Shown here piece by piece: positions 20,016 to 31,009 of a DNA stretch of 64,000 nt. Every line of letters begins with the position of its first letter. Position 1 is the stretch's first letter. The stretch covers positions 1,426,001 to 1,490,000 of the forward strand of contig JADNRZ010000008.1 of NCBI GenBank assembly GCA_015501605.1, in the 5' to 3' direction. A program made the translations under genes and the position numbers. The stretch comes from Panaeolus papilionaceus (taxonomy: Eukaryota > Basidiomycota > Agaricomycetes > Agaricales). The notes below the pieces were generated by a model, which was not told where the DNA came from, searched no databases, and saw only the letters and a list, made by a program, of their open reading frames with translations.

Positions 20016-22090
20016 CACATAGTCGCGCCGCTTCAGTGACACAGACCGCACGATCTGTTCGTGATTCGTCGATGGCGCCTCCACAGAGCAATCGTCCAGC
20101 GCTGGCACAGACTTCGGCCTTTAGTCGCGATTCGTCGATGCTTTTCCAACCACCACCACCACCCGCGCTCAATGAAGCAGGTAACGCTGCTGCCCTTCCT
20201 GTCACTCCAAGACGTCCAATAGCCAATCTGCCTTCACGGGTGAGTTTTTGGGCGTGCTAATTTGACCTTTATTCATGGTATTGTTTTCTTTTTAGGGAGC
20301 CTCGGTCGCTGGCAGCGCGAGTTCGAATGCACCCTCGGTTGGTCCATTGCCTTATCGGCCGTCAGTATTTAAAAACACATCACTCGATTTTCTTTTAAAG
20401 TGTTTTAACGGCCAAATAGTCTTCCTCTAGATCGCGCTGCTGTTCTGGGATCGCCATTTCAACCCCCGGGGAGTCTCCTCGATGCTGGAAACTGGACCTT
20501 TTCGGAGGCAGATGCAGCAAGTCAATTCATGGATATTTCTAGCAGGTAACCAATCTTCCCTAATCTTTTTGAAACTTCTTACTTATATTTTCTCATTGAC
20601 TTGACTAGAGCTGGAGACTTTTCGCTATCTGAAATCACTGAGTCCAAGGACAGCTTGCCAGTAGAAGCAAGCAAATCTCCCAAGGTTTCAAAATCAACAA
20701 AACGCAAAGCTTCGGATCCCACCTCGAAAGAGCCCTCCGCCTCTTCGTCCAAGACCAAAAAGCGCAGCGCCCTCGCCGATAACACACAGAAAACGACGAC
20801 TATCACGGAAAAGAATCCCAAGGCCGCCATCGTCGAGAAACCGAAGGCAACAAAGCCCGAAATGTCTTCTAAACCTGATGATCAAAAAATCGCGCCTGGA
20901 CGTTTTGCCTTGGACACTCGCGCAGCTCAAGTGCTTGAACGTCGCGAACTTCAAACCGCCGTCTTGACGACCCCTGGCCCACCGGTTCCCCTCCCAATTT
21001 CCTATGAAGAGGCTGAGCTTGTTCTCAGGGGCTGGAGACCAGTAAGTAACAACGTCTTGTATCTAGTCCACACTAATTCTTCGCAATTTTTTATCAGGCT
21101 CCTCACCCCTGCCTCCCTTGTTTTGCCATCGGAAGTGGAGAAAAATGTACTTACGAAGGCTTTGGCAAGCCTTGTGCAACTTGTCGCTCTGGTCGGCGCG
21201 GTGGCACAGAAGCAAATTACTGCACCTTCCGCAACTCTCCCGACGAGAAGTTTTGGTGGGGTGAGCTTGCTGCTACGGAGGCCAACACCTCCATTCCTTG
21301 TAAGCCTTTGAAATTTCTCTCTCACTTTTAAGTTTAACACGATCTGATCCAATTTCTAGATATGTTATCCAATCTCTCCCGTGCGGAGAATCACTTCCGG
21401 TCTGCCGCTCAACTTGACAGGCTTGCTGCTGCAAGTTTCAAACAAGGGCAGGCGGCTCTGCACGAAGTCGGGCGCTCTCTTGACATCTTGATTGCACGTA
21501 GCTCCCTCGAAGATGTCCAACGTCTTTACTTCACCGATGACGAGCCAGCTTCGCGACTTCTCAATCTTTTGCGCAGCGTCTCAACCTTCAACTACCCCAG
21601 GTTTCAAATTTTTTTCGATGAGCTGAACAGCGCCACCGTCTCTGAAAAAGACAGAGTGTTCATCCCTTCCACATTCATGAGCACAAAACGTACCGATGGC
21701 AAGGAGACGTTGGCTCCCTTTCAAGTAGACGATTCCAACGCCACCCTGCCTGTGGAGCTCTTACCTTTCGTGCCTGGCAAGGCTACAGCTTCTCCTGGGT
21801 TCAGTCCTGCAGGTTCTCCGATGAATTTCGACGATTTCGACAATCGCGAAGGACCCTCTACAATGCTGGACAGTGGCGACGATGGCAAGGCTCGCGATGA
21901 GGATGAATCCAACGTTCGTCATCGTCATGGTCAACATCACATCGCCGGGGTCTCTGATGAGGAAGATGCAGGCGGGGTGTGGGAGAGTCATGGCGACAAG
22001 TCTTCTGAGGAGAAGATTCGTTCTGTAAAGGTAATTCGTCAATACGGGCGCAAGGGGAAGGGCAAAGAGCGCGAGGCTGAGTCCGAGTAG
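19520..22090 (+). CDS. Six-cysteine-motif protein, right member of a head-to-head pair
   Basis: Seven exons (19520-19864, 19919-20239, 20296-20360, 20420-20545, 20609-21041, 21098-21299, 21360-22090) join exactly in frame to 740 residues. Order: an N-terminal helical region shared with the left paralogue; a Ser/Pro/Ala-rich linker; a Lys/Ser-rich basic stretch (SKSTKRKASD, SSKTKKRS) likely to be a nuclear localisation signal; then, at about residues 430-480, HPCLPCFAIGSGEKCTY and the rest of C-x2-C-x8-C-x8-C-x2-C-x12-C ending YCTFRNSPDEKFWW; a helical domain (SNLSRAENHFRSAAQLDRLA); and an acidic/basic tail with GRKGKGKERE. Function unknown. The motif resembles, but does not equal, fungal Zn2Cys6 clusters. 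Paralogue of the gene at 16584-18824; the two diverge sharply beyond the shared 147 codons while keeping all six Cys. Confidence 0.75.
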
Positions 22091-23139
22091 GACTGACTGA
22101 GTGACTAACTGGATAGCTTCGGGGATTAACATCTCTGCTTTTCAATCGCTCCAATTGTCTCCTCGTCGCGCTCTGCTCCTTTTTTTCTCGGACTTCAAAA
22201 TTTTTGCAGCATCTGGATTCCCGTTCTTAGTCTAGATAGATATTTGTGTGCTCGATTTTCCGCAACTTACTATCTGGACGTTTATTATCTTCTTAACTAT
22301 TGTAGAGGCATTGAAATAGGCATTCCCCTCTGCTTATACTAGTAAAGTTGTAAATTATATAGAGAATTCAAACGCCTATATTTCTTGTCTTTAGCTTGTC
22401 AGCCCTCCTCCTTTTAAGGTCAATTATGGTCCAAGAGTATGCGCTAAATCTCATGGGGTGGTTGGTTACTTCCTGTTTTAAATTCAACATTCAATCAAGC
22501 ACCCATCTTTTATGCTCTGAGCAATCTCTGAGGTTAATTTAGGCCAAAATTTGGGCCCCTTGGTAGCGATTTATTCTCATTGCAAGCTTTACACACTGTT
22601 CGCATTTATGATCATCCAAATGGCTGTAAATTTGTGAGTCGCGACAACAGATAGCAGTCTATCAGTTGTGCTTCCTTAGATAGATGTTACCCAGCCTTCA
22701 CTCATTTTCATGATTTCGTCTGACCTCTTCAATTATTATAAAAACAGAACATTTGCAATTGCAAGCCTTCAGATGTTCCTTTCGTGAAGTATCGTGGGCA
22801 CTGATGGATTTCTACTCGTAAAATATCAAGTTTTGGTTTACGCGCCTTGCGCGCGTTATGCACTTGAGAAGCCTTAAGATGCCATCTCTACGCGATGGCG
22901 AGTCTTCTTCTTCAAACTCTTCGATCTCACCCTCGTATTCTTAATGCGTTCTGGGTTTGATTTTGAATCAAACCCAGAACGCATTACATAAGTCGACGAC
23001 TTGGAACTTCAACTTTCTGAATGACAGAGAGGGATGATATCAATGACATCGCAATCTGAATCCATGTATGATATGTCACCGTGCCAAGGACAGGACTGCT
23101 GGTAGGGGTGCTGAGGCACGCCACCCTACATTCCCGTCG
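22091..23139. other. Gene-free stretch with a repeat relic
   Basis: No gene was recognised. At about 22830-22986 lies a reverse-oriented, diverged relative of the 195-bp repeat units (GCGCGCC, a CACTTGAG.CTTAAG pair, CTTCTTCTTCAAACTCTTCGATCTC). It ends in a 45-nt palindrome at about 22942-22986. Confidence 0.5.
22942..22986. repeat. 45-nt near-perfect palindrome
   Basis: TAATGCGTTCTGGGTTTGATT, then TTG, then the exact reverse complement. The 21-nt arms match the terminal words of the 195-bp repeat family (aatcaaacccagagcgcatta), so two units appear to meet head to head here. Cruciform-prone. Confidence 0.85.
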
Positions 23140-23147
23140 CGCGAGGG

Positions 23148-23317
23148 CAACTTGTCGCCTGCTGCGCTCGAAGTCAAGGTCAAGGCTTAGAGTATCCAGG
23201 GTGCGATCAGCGGTATTTGTGCGTCCTTTCTCTCTGTGCTGAGGGTTAATGTGACTGATGGGTATTTTAATTAGCTTCGGGGACTGACAATGCTTTGGCT
23301 CATAATGCTGCTCTTTA
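23148..23317 (+). pseudogene. 3' fragment of a subtilisin-like protease gene
   Basis: Matches the last two exons of the subtilase pseudogene at 46.5-48.5 kb (NLSPAALE..KVKA, then ANALAHNA and a stop at 23315). It carries a TAG within KVKA*SI. Only the 3' end is present. Confidence 0.75.
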
Positions 23318-23597
23318 AATGAATTTGAAGACTATTGTGGTCTTTCAGGGTGCATGGAGGGATGACGGGAATTTGGTAGACATTTCCTTTGCATTTTGTG
23401 GGATTTGGGAATTTCTTTGGGATTGCTTCATTTGACGATGATAACATAAATGATTTGATATATGAATTGTACATACAAGGGGTGCGAGGAGCACAAAACA
23501 CTAAATCAAAGCGCTTGTTTTCTTTCTTGCATTTCATCCAGACCCTTCCGCTTGAACTTCTCATCGCCTCGCCAACAAAGTCTGAAACAGTGACAAA

Positions 23598-24300
23598 TCA
23601 AGCACCGACGCCGATAGCCTTGAGGTACCCCACTCTGTGTGGGTTGGCATCCGTTTGCTCGCCCCGGTTATGAGGGATCCATTTAGGCTCGTCCTGTCGT
23701 GCCATGCGCATCAACGTAGATTAGATTAGCGATTCATTCGTTCTCACTGATTCAGGTGAACAAGAAAATTATGGGTGAATGACGTACCTGGAACAACCGC
23801 ATCGATTGAAATGCGTTTTTCTCGTCTAGTGTGAAGCGGTGATAGATCCATACGGGGAGGACGATGAGGTCCCCTGGTTCGACTGCGAGACGGATCCATG
23901 CGTTTCTGGATGATTGGTTTTTAATGAGGAATCAAGAAAAATGTACATGATGGGTGGTAGTTAGTGGGACTAGATTGTGAGGCGAATGGGTGGTGAGGCG
24001 TACCGCGGACGTCGAAGAAACCGCTTCCTGAGAGGACGTAACGGATCTCTTCGTCTTCATGCATGTGTCTAGATAACATATTGGAGTTGTGGTTAGCTGG
24101 TGAATGGTTTGTAGGGATGTGAAGGCGTACTCTTCGAAGAAGGTCTTGATCTTTTCTTCATAGATCTACCAGAAAAAGGAAGAAACATTATCAGTATCAT
24201 CCCATCACCCTACCCAATCCCCTCCTCCAACAAAATCCAAATCACCACAACAAAAATCACAAAAAGTGACCCAAGGCGCAATAAAACAGACCACCCACTT
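23598..24300 (-). pseudogene. Acireductone dioxygenase pseudogene lacking exon 1
   Basis: The minus strand contains diverged copies of ARD exons 2-4 and of the C-terminal exon, including the HMHEDEE metal-site exon and the end GVGA-stop. There is no exon 1: the similarity ends in intron 1. The exon encoding [12 protein letters not shown] has lost about 14 nt at its 5' border relative to the intact gene (23901-23915 against 49021-49040), and no in-frame start exists. Compare the complete gene at 48726-49633. Confidence 0.85.
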
Positions 24301-24302
24301 AA

Positions 24303-24718
24303 CAATATTTGATTTGACCAAGAATTCATCCCGGTACGCTCACTTTTGCGCAAAACTCAAATCATGTGGACACTCGTTCAAGGTACTGTATATTGTTTCT
24401 AATATTCGCGAAGTTGTGACATGCGCGCGCGCGATTGTGACCGCGCAGCTGCATTCGATTCGAGTTCTCGACACTTCTTCGAACCTTCAACGGTTTTGGG
24501 GTTTCTTGGGTGCGGGTTTGCAATTGTCACTTTCCGTCGGGTGCGAAAGCTACACTCAGATTCTCTTGTCCGAGGCAATCCACTCCGGTTCACTCTTGCT
24601 TCAAAGTCATTGACTCTTCGGTATCGTGCGTCTTCGAGTTCGCTTCATTCACGCGCGCCTGATGCTCATTCGCATTCTCTTCTAGCGCTAACGTTTGGAG
24701 ACGCCATCCAGGGATACA
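24303..24718. other. Promoter region of the small gene at 24719
   Basis: Unique sequence just beyond the duplicated segment. CpG-rich words (CATGCGCGCGCGCGATTG near 24421) precede a start at 24719. Short frames on either strand are unsupported. Confidence 0.3.
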
Positions 24719-25239
24719 ATGTCCGCTCCACCCTCGACCTCCTCCGCACATGTACCCAGCCCACTTATGGCTGCCTCGACACCACTAAAACCCGGAGATG
24801 TTGCATGGGTGCATACAAAAAATGTCCACATTTTTAATGTTCGTCTGATAATTGATTTCATTCTTGTACTTTCGGCGTCACTCACGACGACTTTCAGGGA
24901 TCCAATCTGAAGGCTCTTCCCCGTCAATGTCGAGGAGGTGGCCCACACCCAGTTATTATTATACGCCGCTATGACGAAAACTCTTTCATGTGCATTATTG
25001 GCTCCCACAAGTTGAAGCCCCGTGTCTACAAAAAAATCCAATCGGCCAACAACTACATGAAGCTCAGTATCGAAAAGTTCCAACCCAAGACGATGATATC
25101 GCTAGGCACGCCAGTTATTGTCAATTCAAAGCATATGACGCCTACAGATAGCCTCAAATACCCGGATACCCCTACTGCGATGGACCCCCATGACTTCGAA
25201 GTTCTCCTGCACGACTTCCAAAGCTCATCCGGATATTGA
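24719..25239 (+). CDS. Small unidentified protein (153 residues)
   Basis: Two exons, 24719-24838 and 24898-25239, with a 59-nt intron (gttcgt...ttcag) that joins VHIFN to GSNLKALPRQ in frame. The protein starts MSAPPSTSSAHVP. Its core reads KPGDVAWVHTKN, then CRGGGPHPVIIIRR, ENSFMCIIGS and ISLGTPVIVNS. Alternating beta-strand-like segments with PGD near the start and HPVII later faintly recall the SH3-barrel fold of PemK/MazF-like proteins. This is a weak resemblance, not an assignment. No signal peptide. The donor (gttcgt) is less standard than others in the window. Confidence 0.6.
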
Positions 25240-26603
25240 TTTCTTGGTAGTTAAGGCGTTTGAAGCTGGTCGAATGGAGGTCAATTTACCTAGTTGCTAA
25301 ATATAATGTACATGTACCCCACTGTCTTGCTATGTATCTTGTGTCTAATCAGTTCTTACGTTGCATTTTCTTCTCAAAAAATAGGGGCTTCATGTTCTCA
25401 TTGGGGTTAGGCGTTCTGTTCGAATGGGAAAGGAAAACACAGACAAGCTGCCACAAGCAATGCACGCATATCCAAATGAGGCAATTCCGAGACCTTTTAA
25501 GGCTTCGGGCTTTTTGTCCCCTGCAAAATCTGGCGACAAGTTTTACATGAAATCTTTACCATGTGATTTTCATCGACTTTTGCTGCGATCATTGCTTTTT
25601 CCTGTGTTTCAAGCTTGCGTTTACAAGTTCCTTCGCTATCGTACAACACTTGTCCCTTATTGACCAGTCCGAGACATGGAAGCAATGCCATGCATGGTCC
25701 CTACTCGTGCTACCTAGCTGATGTCTCCGTGAGTCTTGTTGCCATTAAATGGCTCGCAGTAGGCAGTTGGAAAAAATCAAATCAATGAGCAGATTAATGG
25801 GATAGGTGAACCGCCTCAAAGTGAGCGTGAAGAGTCGTAGTTGACCCTTCAGGGTTAAACAAACAGACAGTCGGATGGAAAAATACATGTAAGACATATA
25901 AGCCACGGAGGCACTTTTGATGCTTAAGCATTCTCTAATTTCATGCTCAAAGGCTCGCGGCTCAAACTGGTACCAATACTACCATCCAGCCTGGGGATTG
26001 AAGGTCACTTGTATCAGGTCTGATGTAGAGCACGCTGAGAGGAGATGTGGAGGTGGAGCACCAGGCCAAATTGAAGGCCTCGGTGATTGACGCGCATAGC
26101 GACGGTCGGCTTTGCCAGGTATCTTGTTCAATCAGTGACCGTCATCACACTGGCAATGTCCTCCCGTCCGTTCGCAATGATCAACCAAATTCTCTTGGGA
26201 CTCCCGGGAGAAGCAAGTTGAATGGCTCGTAATTTTCCGCTCTTCATTCGCACTTACCTTTGAGATAGCAACTACTCTCTCGGGACTCCCGGGAGAGGCA
26301 GTTAGTAACTCTTACTCTCTTGGGACTCCCAGGAGAGGTTGCTAAGCTCCTCAGCTGTGCGTCTTTGTTCGGGATAGTAACGGCGACTCCCTGGAGAACA
26401 TGGTAATAGTGAATTCCCGCAGCAATCTTCAAACTAGATTGAACGCATTGTGGGTGCTTTCGCGCTGTACCATTATAATTAGAACAATGCGGTCGTGGAC
26501 CTTTCTCATTGAGTGGCCTTTGTTCAATCTCTTCGGTATATAACATCCCGTTCAATGTGTCAAACGACATCTCTTATTTATCCATCCGTCATCAAGAACA
26601 CAA
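25240..26603. other. Long intergenic region with a cluster of small palindromes
   Basis: No convincing gene. The 3' half contains four related motifs at about 26190, 26276, 26316 and 26385 (see separate entry) upstream of the coiled-coil gene. Short frames near 25260-25690 have no splice support. Confidence 0.4.
26190..26400. promoter_or_regulatory. Cluster of four CTCTyGGGACTCCCrGGAGAG palindromic motifs
   Basis: Near-identical imperfect palindromes at about 26190-26212, 26276-26299 and 26316-26340, with a shorter fourth (GACTCCCTGGAGAAC) at about 26385. Each folds as CTCTCGGGA-CTC-CCGGGAGAG. They lie 200-400 bp upstream of the start at 26604 and may be binding sites for a dimeric regulator or RNA hairpins in the 5' leader. 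Confidence 0.5.
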
Positions 26604-27381
26604 GATGTCACTGAATCCTTCGAAAGAAGAGCGCACACGGCAATCCTTGGAATCGAGACTCGGTGACCAGATTGAAAACGTCCGGCAATCTGTTCAGGAC
26701 CTTCGTACTGAATTACACGAAGAAACGGTGAAAAAGAGCACCATAAACAATCTCAAAAAAGATTATGGTCGGTTGGACAACGAGGTGACTCGAATTGGTA
26801 GTGAACTCCATAATAGAATCGAAGGTATTTATCTTCCCTTTCGCTTGAGCATTATCTCATCCATATCCAACACCAGAGGCCGTAGGCAAATTACAATCCG
26901 CTCTAAATTCTTCACTTAAACATGGTCGAGACATCAAGAAACTCCGGAGCGAAAGCCAAGGTTTGCAACTCATCTTCTTCGCGGTATATTCCCTGGTGTT
27001 GATTTTGTTCGCGCGAATCTAGATGCATTGTCAAAATCTACCGATGCTCTGTTAAAGTCTCAGCAGGCCATGGGCGCTATATTAAAACTAACCCGAAGGG
27101 TTGGAAAGCTCCAGTCTCAACTGTCCGAGCCAAGGAACCATCAAGTTGAAGATATTTATCATCCTAATATTTTAGAACCGCATGAGGAGCAGAGACTAGT
27201 AGAAGAAGATGCCAGGGTCTCACATTTCGACAAGCACGGGTCTCATCCCGATCTTTTCGAACTTGCGGAGGACCAGGATGTGGTCGAAGAAGATACGAAG
27301 GTCCCATATTTCGACGAGCATGACGGATGTGACCAATCTCGACAATCGTTAAACCTTGCTCAGGAACTGGGACAGGTCTAG
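26604..27381 (+). CDS. Coiled-coil protein with acidic repeats
   Basis: ATG 26604 (MSLNPSKEERTRQS) begins a long heptad-patterned coil (LESRLGDQIENVRQSV, LKKDYGRLDNEVTRIGSEL). Introns at about 26827-26876 and 26961-27022 keep the frame into EAVGKLQSALNSSLK and then DALSKSTDALLKSQQAM. The C-terminal part has degenerate about 33-residue acidic repeats (QRLVEEDARVSHFDKH; QDVVEEDTKVPYFDEH) ending LAQELGQV before TAG at 27379. Downstream the same frame continues with repeat-like sequence (LAQELGFAEGD), and a hydrophobic tail is encoded at 27749-27844, so the gene may once have been longer and membrane-anchored. Function unknown. Confidence 0.6.
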
Positions 27382-27844
27382 CATTTTGGTTCCGACAATG
27401 ACGACTACGAAGGCCATGGCCAACAGATTCCAACCCTCGCTCAGGAGCTGGGATTTGCGGAAGGAGATGTCAGAGGCCCCCAAAATGCTGAGCACAATGA
27501 AGGTAAGAAGCAAGAAACAACTTTATTCCTTCCACGGTGTGCTTCAAAGCATTCGGCTATCAAGGAGCTGACAAAATAGAGTCATTTACTTATTGTAGCT
27601 GAACTACGAATGTAGTCGCCTGACAAGCGGCAAGCCTTCGAGCGCAGTCTGGAATTGAGTCGGCCGTTTACCGAGCTATATAAAGAGCCTGCGCAGTGTG
27701 GAACAACAGTTGACAGCCCCTGAGACCCATGTGGGCCACCCTCAATGCATGAATTTGCGAATATGGTACTCTGTTCTCACGCCTATTTTTCGCTTGCTCG
27801 CCGTTGGTGTTGCCCTTCTAATTATCCTCGACGACGTCCAATGA
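27382..27844 (+). pseudogene. Probable decayed 3' part of the coiled-coil gene with a membrane-anchor tail
   Basis: After the TAG at 27379 the same frame reads HFGSDNDDYEG...LAQELGFAEGD, echoing the upstream repeat. Further on, a frame SPDKRQAFERSLELSRPF shifts to QQLTAPETHVG, and 27749-27844 encodes a single hydrophobic helix (FRLLAVGVALLIILDD) and a stop. The stops and frame shift suggest decay; an unrecognised splice pattern is the alternative. Confidence 0.4.
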
Positions 27845-27920
27845 GGTTTAATCCTTGATTTTGTCCTTTTTTCTTCTTTTTACGCTGCGTCAGGACAAAA
27901 TCGCATCCTGATCCCTTAAA

Positions 27921-30523
27921 ATGGCTCCCACGAAACAAGAGCTTTTTTCAGACCGTGACGATGATAGTGATATTGGAGAGAAGACGACAAAGCTCACCAT
28001 CAACGAGCATTATGCCAAAGCGTTTCAATACCGAAAAGAAAGGGAGGAGCTAGAGAGACGTATGTGCTCTATGAATTTTTACTAATTTTAATCCATGTTA
28101 ACTTGACGATCGTGTGTTCAACAGTGAAAGCAAAATATGGGTCAGATTGCGACCCCAGTGCTTCTTCTAACGATGAGGAATCCACAGACTCTGAGTCTGC
28201 GGAGTCAGAGGATGAACTCGGGGAGGAACTTACCCCTGCTGTTGACGCGGCTATCCTGAGAACATTGGCAAGAATTAAAAAGCGCGATCCAGCGATTTAC
28301 GACAGTGGTGTCAATATCTACGGAGGTATGTTTGCTCTGCTCGTCATTTGTTCCAGGAGTTATTAATTAATGCTTGTTGATATTTTATAGAGGAAGTACA
28401 AAAGGTGGCTACGAAACCACTACCCAATACTAATGCACTCGCAAAGAAAGACAAGGTATGTTACTTCTTCCCAACTTATCGCTCAGCATATTAATGGTAC
28501 ATCACAGTCAAAACCTGTTACTCTTCGGCAACTAAACCTCCAATCACAATTATCACCCAACAACTCTCGCTCACCCTCACCTCAACCACTAACCCACGTC
28601 CAAGAACAAGAACTTCTGCGCAAGGAGACTATCGCAGCATTCCACGCTGCTATCCCAGAGGAGGGCGGCGACTTTCTTATTCCGAGAGAAAAAACGAAGG
28701 ATGAGTTGGAGAGAGAGGAGGAGGAGTACAAGGCGTTTTTGGAGAGGGAAGTGGGCGATTTGAGGGACTTGATTAGTGTTGGTGGATCGGATGTTGAAGA
28801 TGAGGAGGATGTGGGTAAAGCAGAGGGTATTGACGAAGAGGACGGAGGGGACGAGGGAGTGGGCACGAAAGATAGAAAGAAGAAGAAAAAGAAAAAGAAG
28901 AAATCCAAGGCGAAGGGTGAAGACCAAACCCAGCCTAAAAAGACCAAGGCGGAGGAGGACCAGGAGTTTTTGATGAAGTGAGTGGGACTCTGTTTACTTA
29001 ATTCGTGCCATTCTCCTTCTCTTGATTTTTTTTACTATTCGATGAAATTGAATGCTTACAACGCGTCATCTTACAGTTATATCCTAAACCGAGGCTGGAT
29101 AGATCGCGCAGCGGGACACGTTCCAACTTACAACGAAGTGACATCACAACCAGCACCCGAACGTCGGAAAAAAGCAAAGATCAAACAAGACAACAAAGGA
29201 GAGGACGAGGAGGGCCTCGATGAAGAAGACACCGGCCTTCTCTCCGAGGCCTCGTTTGACTCTCTCGCAGACCACTTTGAAGCCTCGTACAACCATCGCT
29301 TTGAAGAACCAGACGCGGCGATTATCGCTACGTTCCCGCGTAATCTAGAAGGCACCCTCCGTCGCACCGACACGACACGTAAAGAAGCAAGAGAACGTCG
29401 TAAGGCGCGTAAACAGGAAGAACTAGAGAGGAAAAAGGAGGAAGTGAAGAGGATGAAGGCGTTGAAGAAGCGAGAGGTGAAGAGGAAGTTGGGCATGATT
29501 GGCTTGGAGGGCGGGTTGAAGCGCTTGCAGAGGTTGGGTGAGGATGGGAGTGACGAGGATGGGGACGAGGAGTTTGAGGAGGCAGTACGGGAGCTGGACC
29601 TTGAGGGGGAGTGGGACCCGGAGAAGCATGATAGGCAGATGAAGGGCCTGTTTGAGGGCCAGGAAGTTGATTTTGATGGGATCGGGGGAGCTGAGGATGA
29701 GGATGAGGATGTCAAATGTGACGAGGATGGCAAGCCTGTGTGGGACGATGACATCGACATTGGAGACATTCCTTTGGTGGACGATGATGAGGTTGATATG
29801 CCGTTTGGGATGGGGATGGACATCAGTGATGACGGTGGTCCAAAGGCGAACGATAAGAAGGACAAGAAAAAGAAGAAAAAGAAGAAGAAATCAGGAGACG
29901 ACGACGAGGGTGTGGACATTGACGCGATGGATGCGGATGTTCAACCAACTTTCAATGACGATGGAGAGGAGGAGTGGGATGGAACAGAGGAGATGAGAAA
30001 GAGGAAACTGAATGAGTACATGGATCAGATTTATGGCATGGACTTCAACGACGTGGTACGTATCCCTTGATGTTGAATCCTGTTTTAAAATAATTTTCAT
30101 TCACTCATCACAAATCTTGTTCGCTTTTTTAGGTCGGCGGTATGCCCACGCGTTTCAAATACACCCAAGTCAAACCTGATGCCCTCGCTCTCAACCCTGT
30201 CGAAATTCTCATGGCAACTGACAAAGAGCTAAACGAATATGTCGGAATCAAGAAGTACGCTCCATACCGACAAGGAGAGGACAAGTCAAGATATACCAAG
30301 AAGAGACAGGAGAAACTGCAGGAGTTGAAGACTACAGTGAAGGGGAGGATGGTCAAGGCGGGATTGGTGGGGGCGGCGAATGGTGCGTGGGGTGCTGCTG
30401 CAGGTGGGAGTAGTGCAAGAGCATCAAGGGCTTCTGGTGCTGAGGCTGGCGAAGAGAAGCCTAAAAAGAGGTTAGGCAAGAAGGAGAGGATGAAGTTGAG
30501 GGCTGCGCAGGGAGGTGAAGACG

Positions 30524-30556
<33 letters not shown>

Positions 30557-30819
30557 GTGGCGATGTTGCTATGGTCGACGCGGTAGTAGAGTCCCCTATG
30601 AAAGAGAAGAAAGAAAAGAAGCGAAAGAGGGATGTGGATGAGATGGATGTGGACACAGGCTCCGCGAATTTCCAGCGACCTGCCAAGTCAAAATCGAAAA
30701 AGGAGGAGATGCAGGAGGGAGAAAAAAGTGGTGGTGGTGACGCGGACGGAGCTCAGCCCCAAAAGAAGAGAAAACGGAAACACAAGGGCGGTGCTAGGGG
30801 TGCTGAGGTTGAGGCGTAG
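27921..30819 (+). CDS. KRI1: KRI1-like ribosome biogenesis protein
   Basis: Start ATG 27921 (MAPTKQELFSDRDDDSD). Exons run through LTINEHYAKAFQYRKEREELER|LKAKYG, then DPAIYDSGVNIYG, the Kri1 N-terminal landmark FLMK..YILNRGWIDR, and the C-terminal landmark MPTRFKYTQVKPDALALNP...EYVGIKKYAPYR. Between these are very acidic and Lys-rich tracts, typical of this nucleolar protein, which in yeast acts with Krr1 in 40S/18S rRNA maturation. Introns lie near 28060-28124, 28326-28390, about 28455-28508, 28981-29075 and 30056-30132. The length of about 800 residues is somewhat longer than yeast Kri1 because of low-complexity tails (GEGEGEGEG near 30530). All landmarks are in frame, so this is very probably functional. 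Confidence 0.92.
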
Positions 30820-31009
30820 CTTTGTTGGCAGATAAGGCACAACATTTGAATCGAACTCGAAATCTGCAGGTCCAGATGGAATTGTGTTTTTTCACCTGGA
30901 ACGACCTGTCGTCAAGAATCTGCAACTTCGTGATATTTCTTTTGCGCGTCCTTTGTATAGGATGCTTTGTGATAGGTTCAGGGTCTTGATCGACGATAAG
31001 TAGGAGAAA
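30820..31009. other. Short 3' flank of KRI1
   Basis: Nothing recognised; contains the presumed polyadenylation region. Confidence 0.3.

Larger units (their letters stand above)
23140..24302. repeat. Decayed copy of the subtilase-3'/ARD segment (parent 48317-49418)
   Basis: The sequence follows 48317-49418 in the same orientation, offset about 25.2 kb, with substitutions and small indels (23148 pairs with 48327; 24302 with 49418). Homology stops at GACCACCCACTTA, that is, inside the exon 1 donor/intron 1 of the parent ARD gene. Both the subtilase 5' part and ARD exon 1 are therefore missing. Confidence 0.9.

Noticed and set aside
28582..29919. Long Ser-rich minus-strand frames opposite KRI1
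   Set aside because: They mirror the acidic/Lys-rich repeats of KRI1 and have no motifs of their own.
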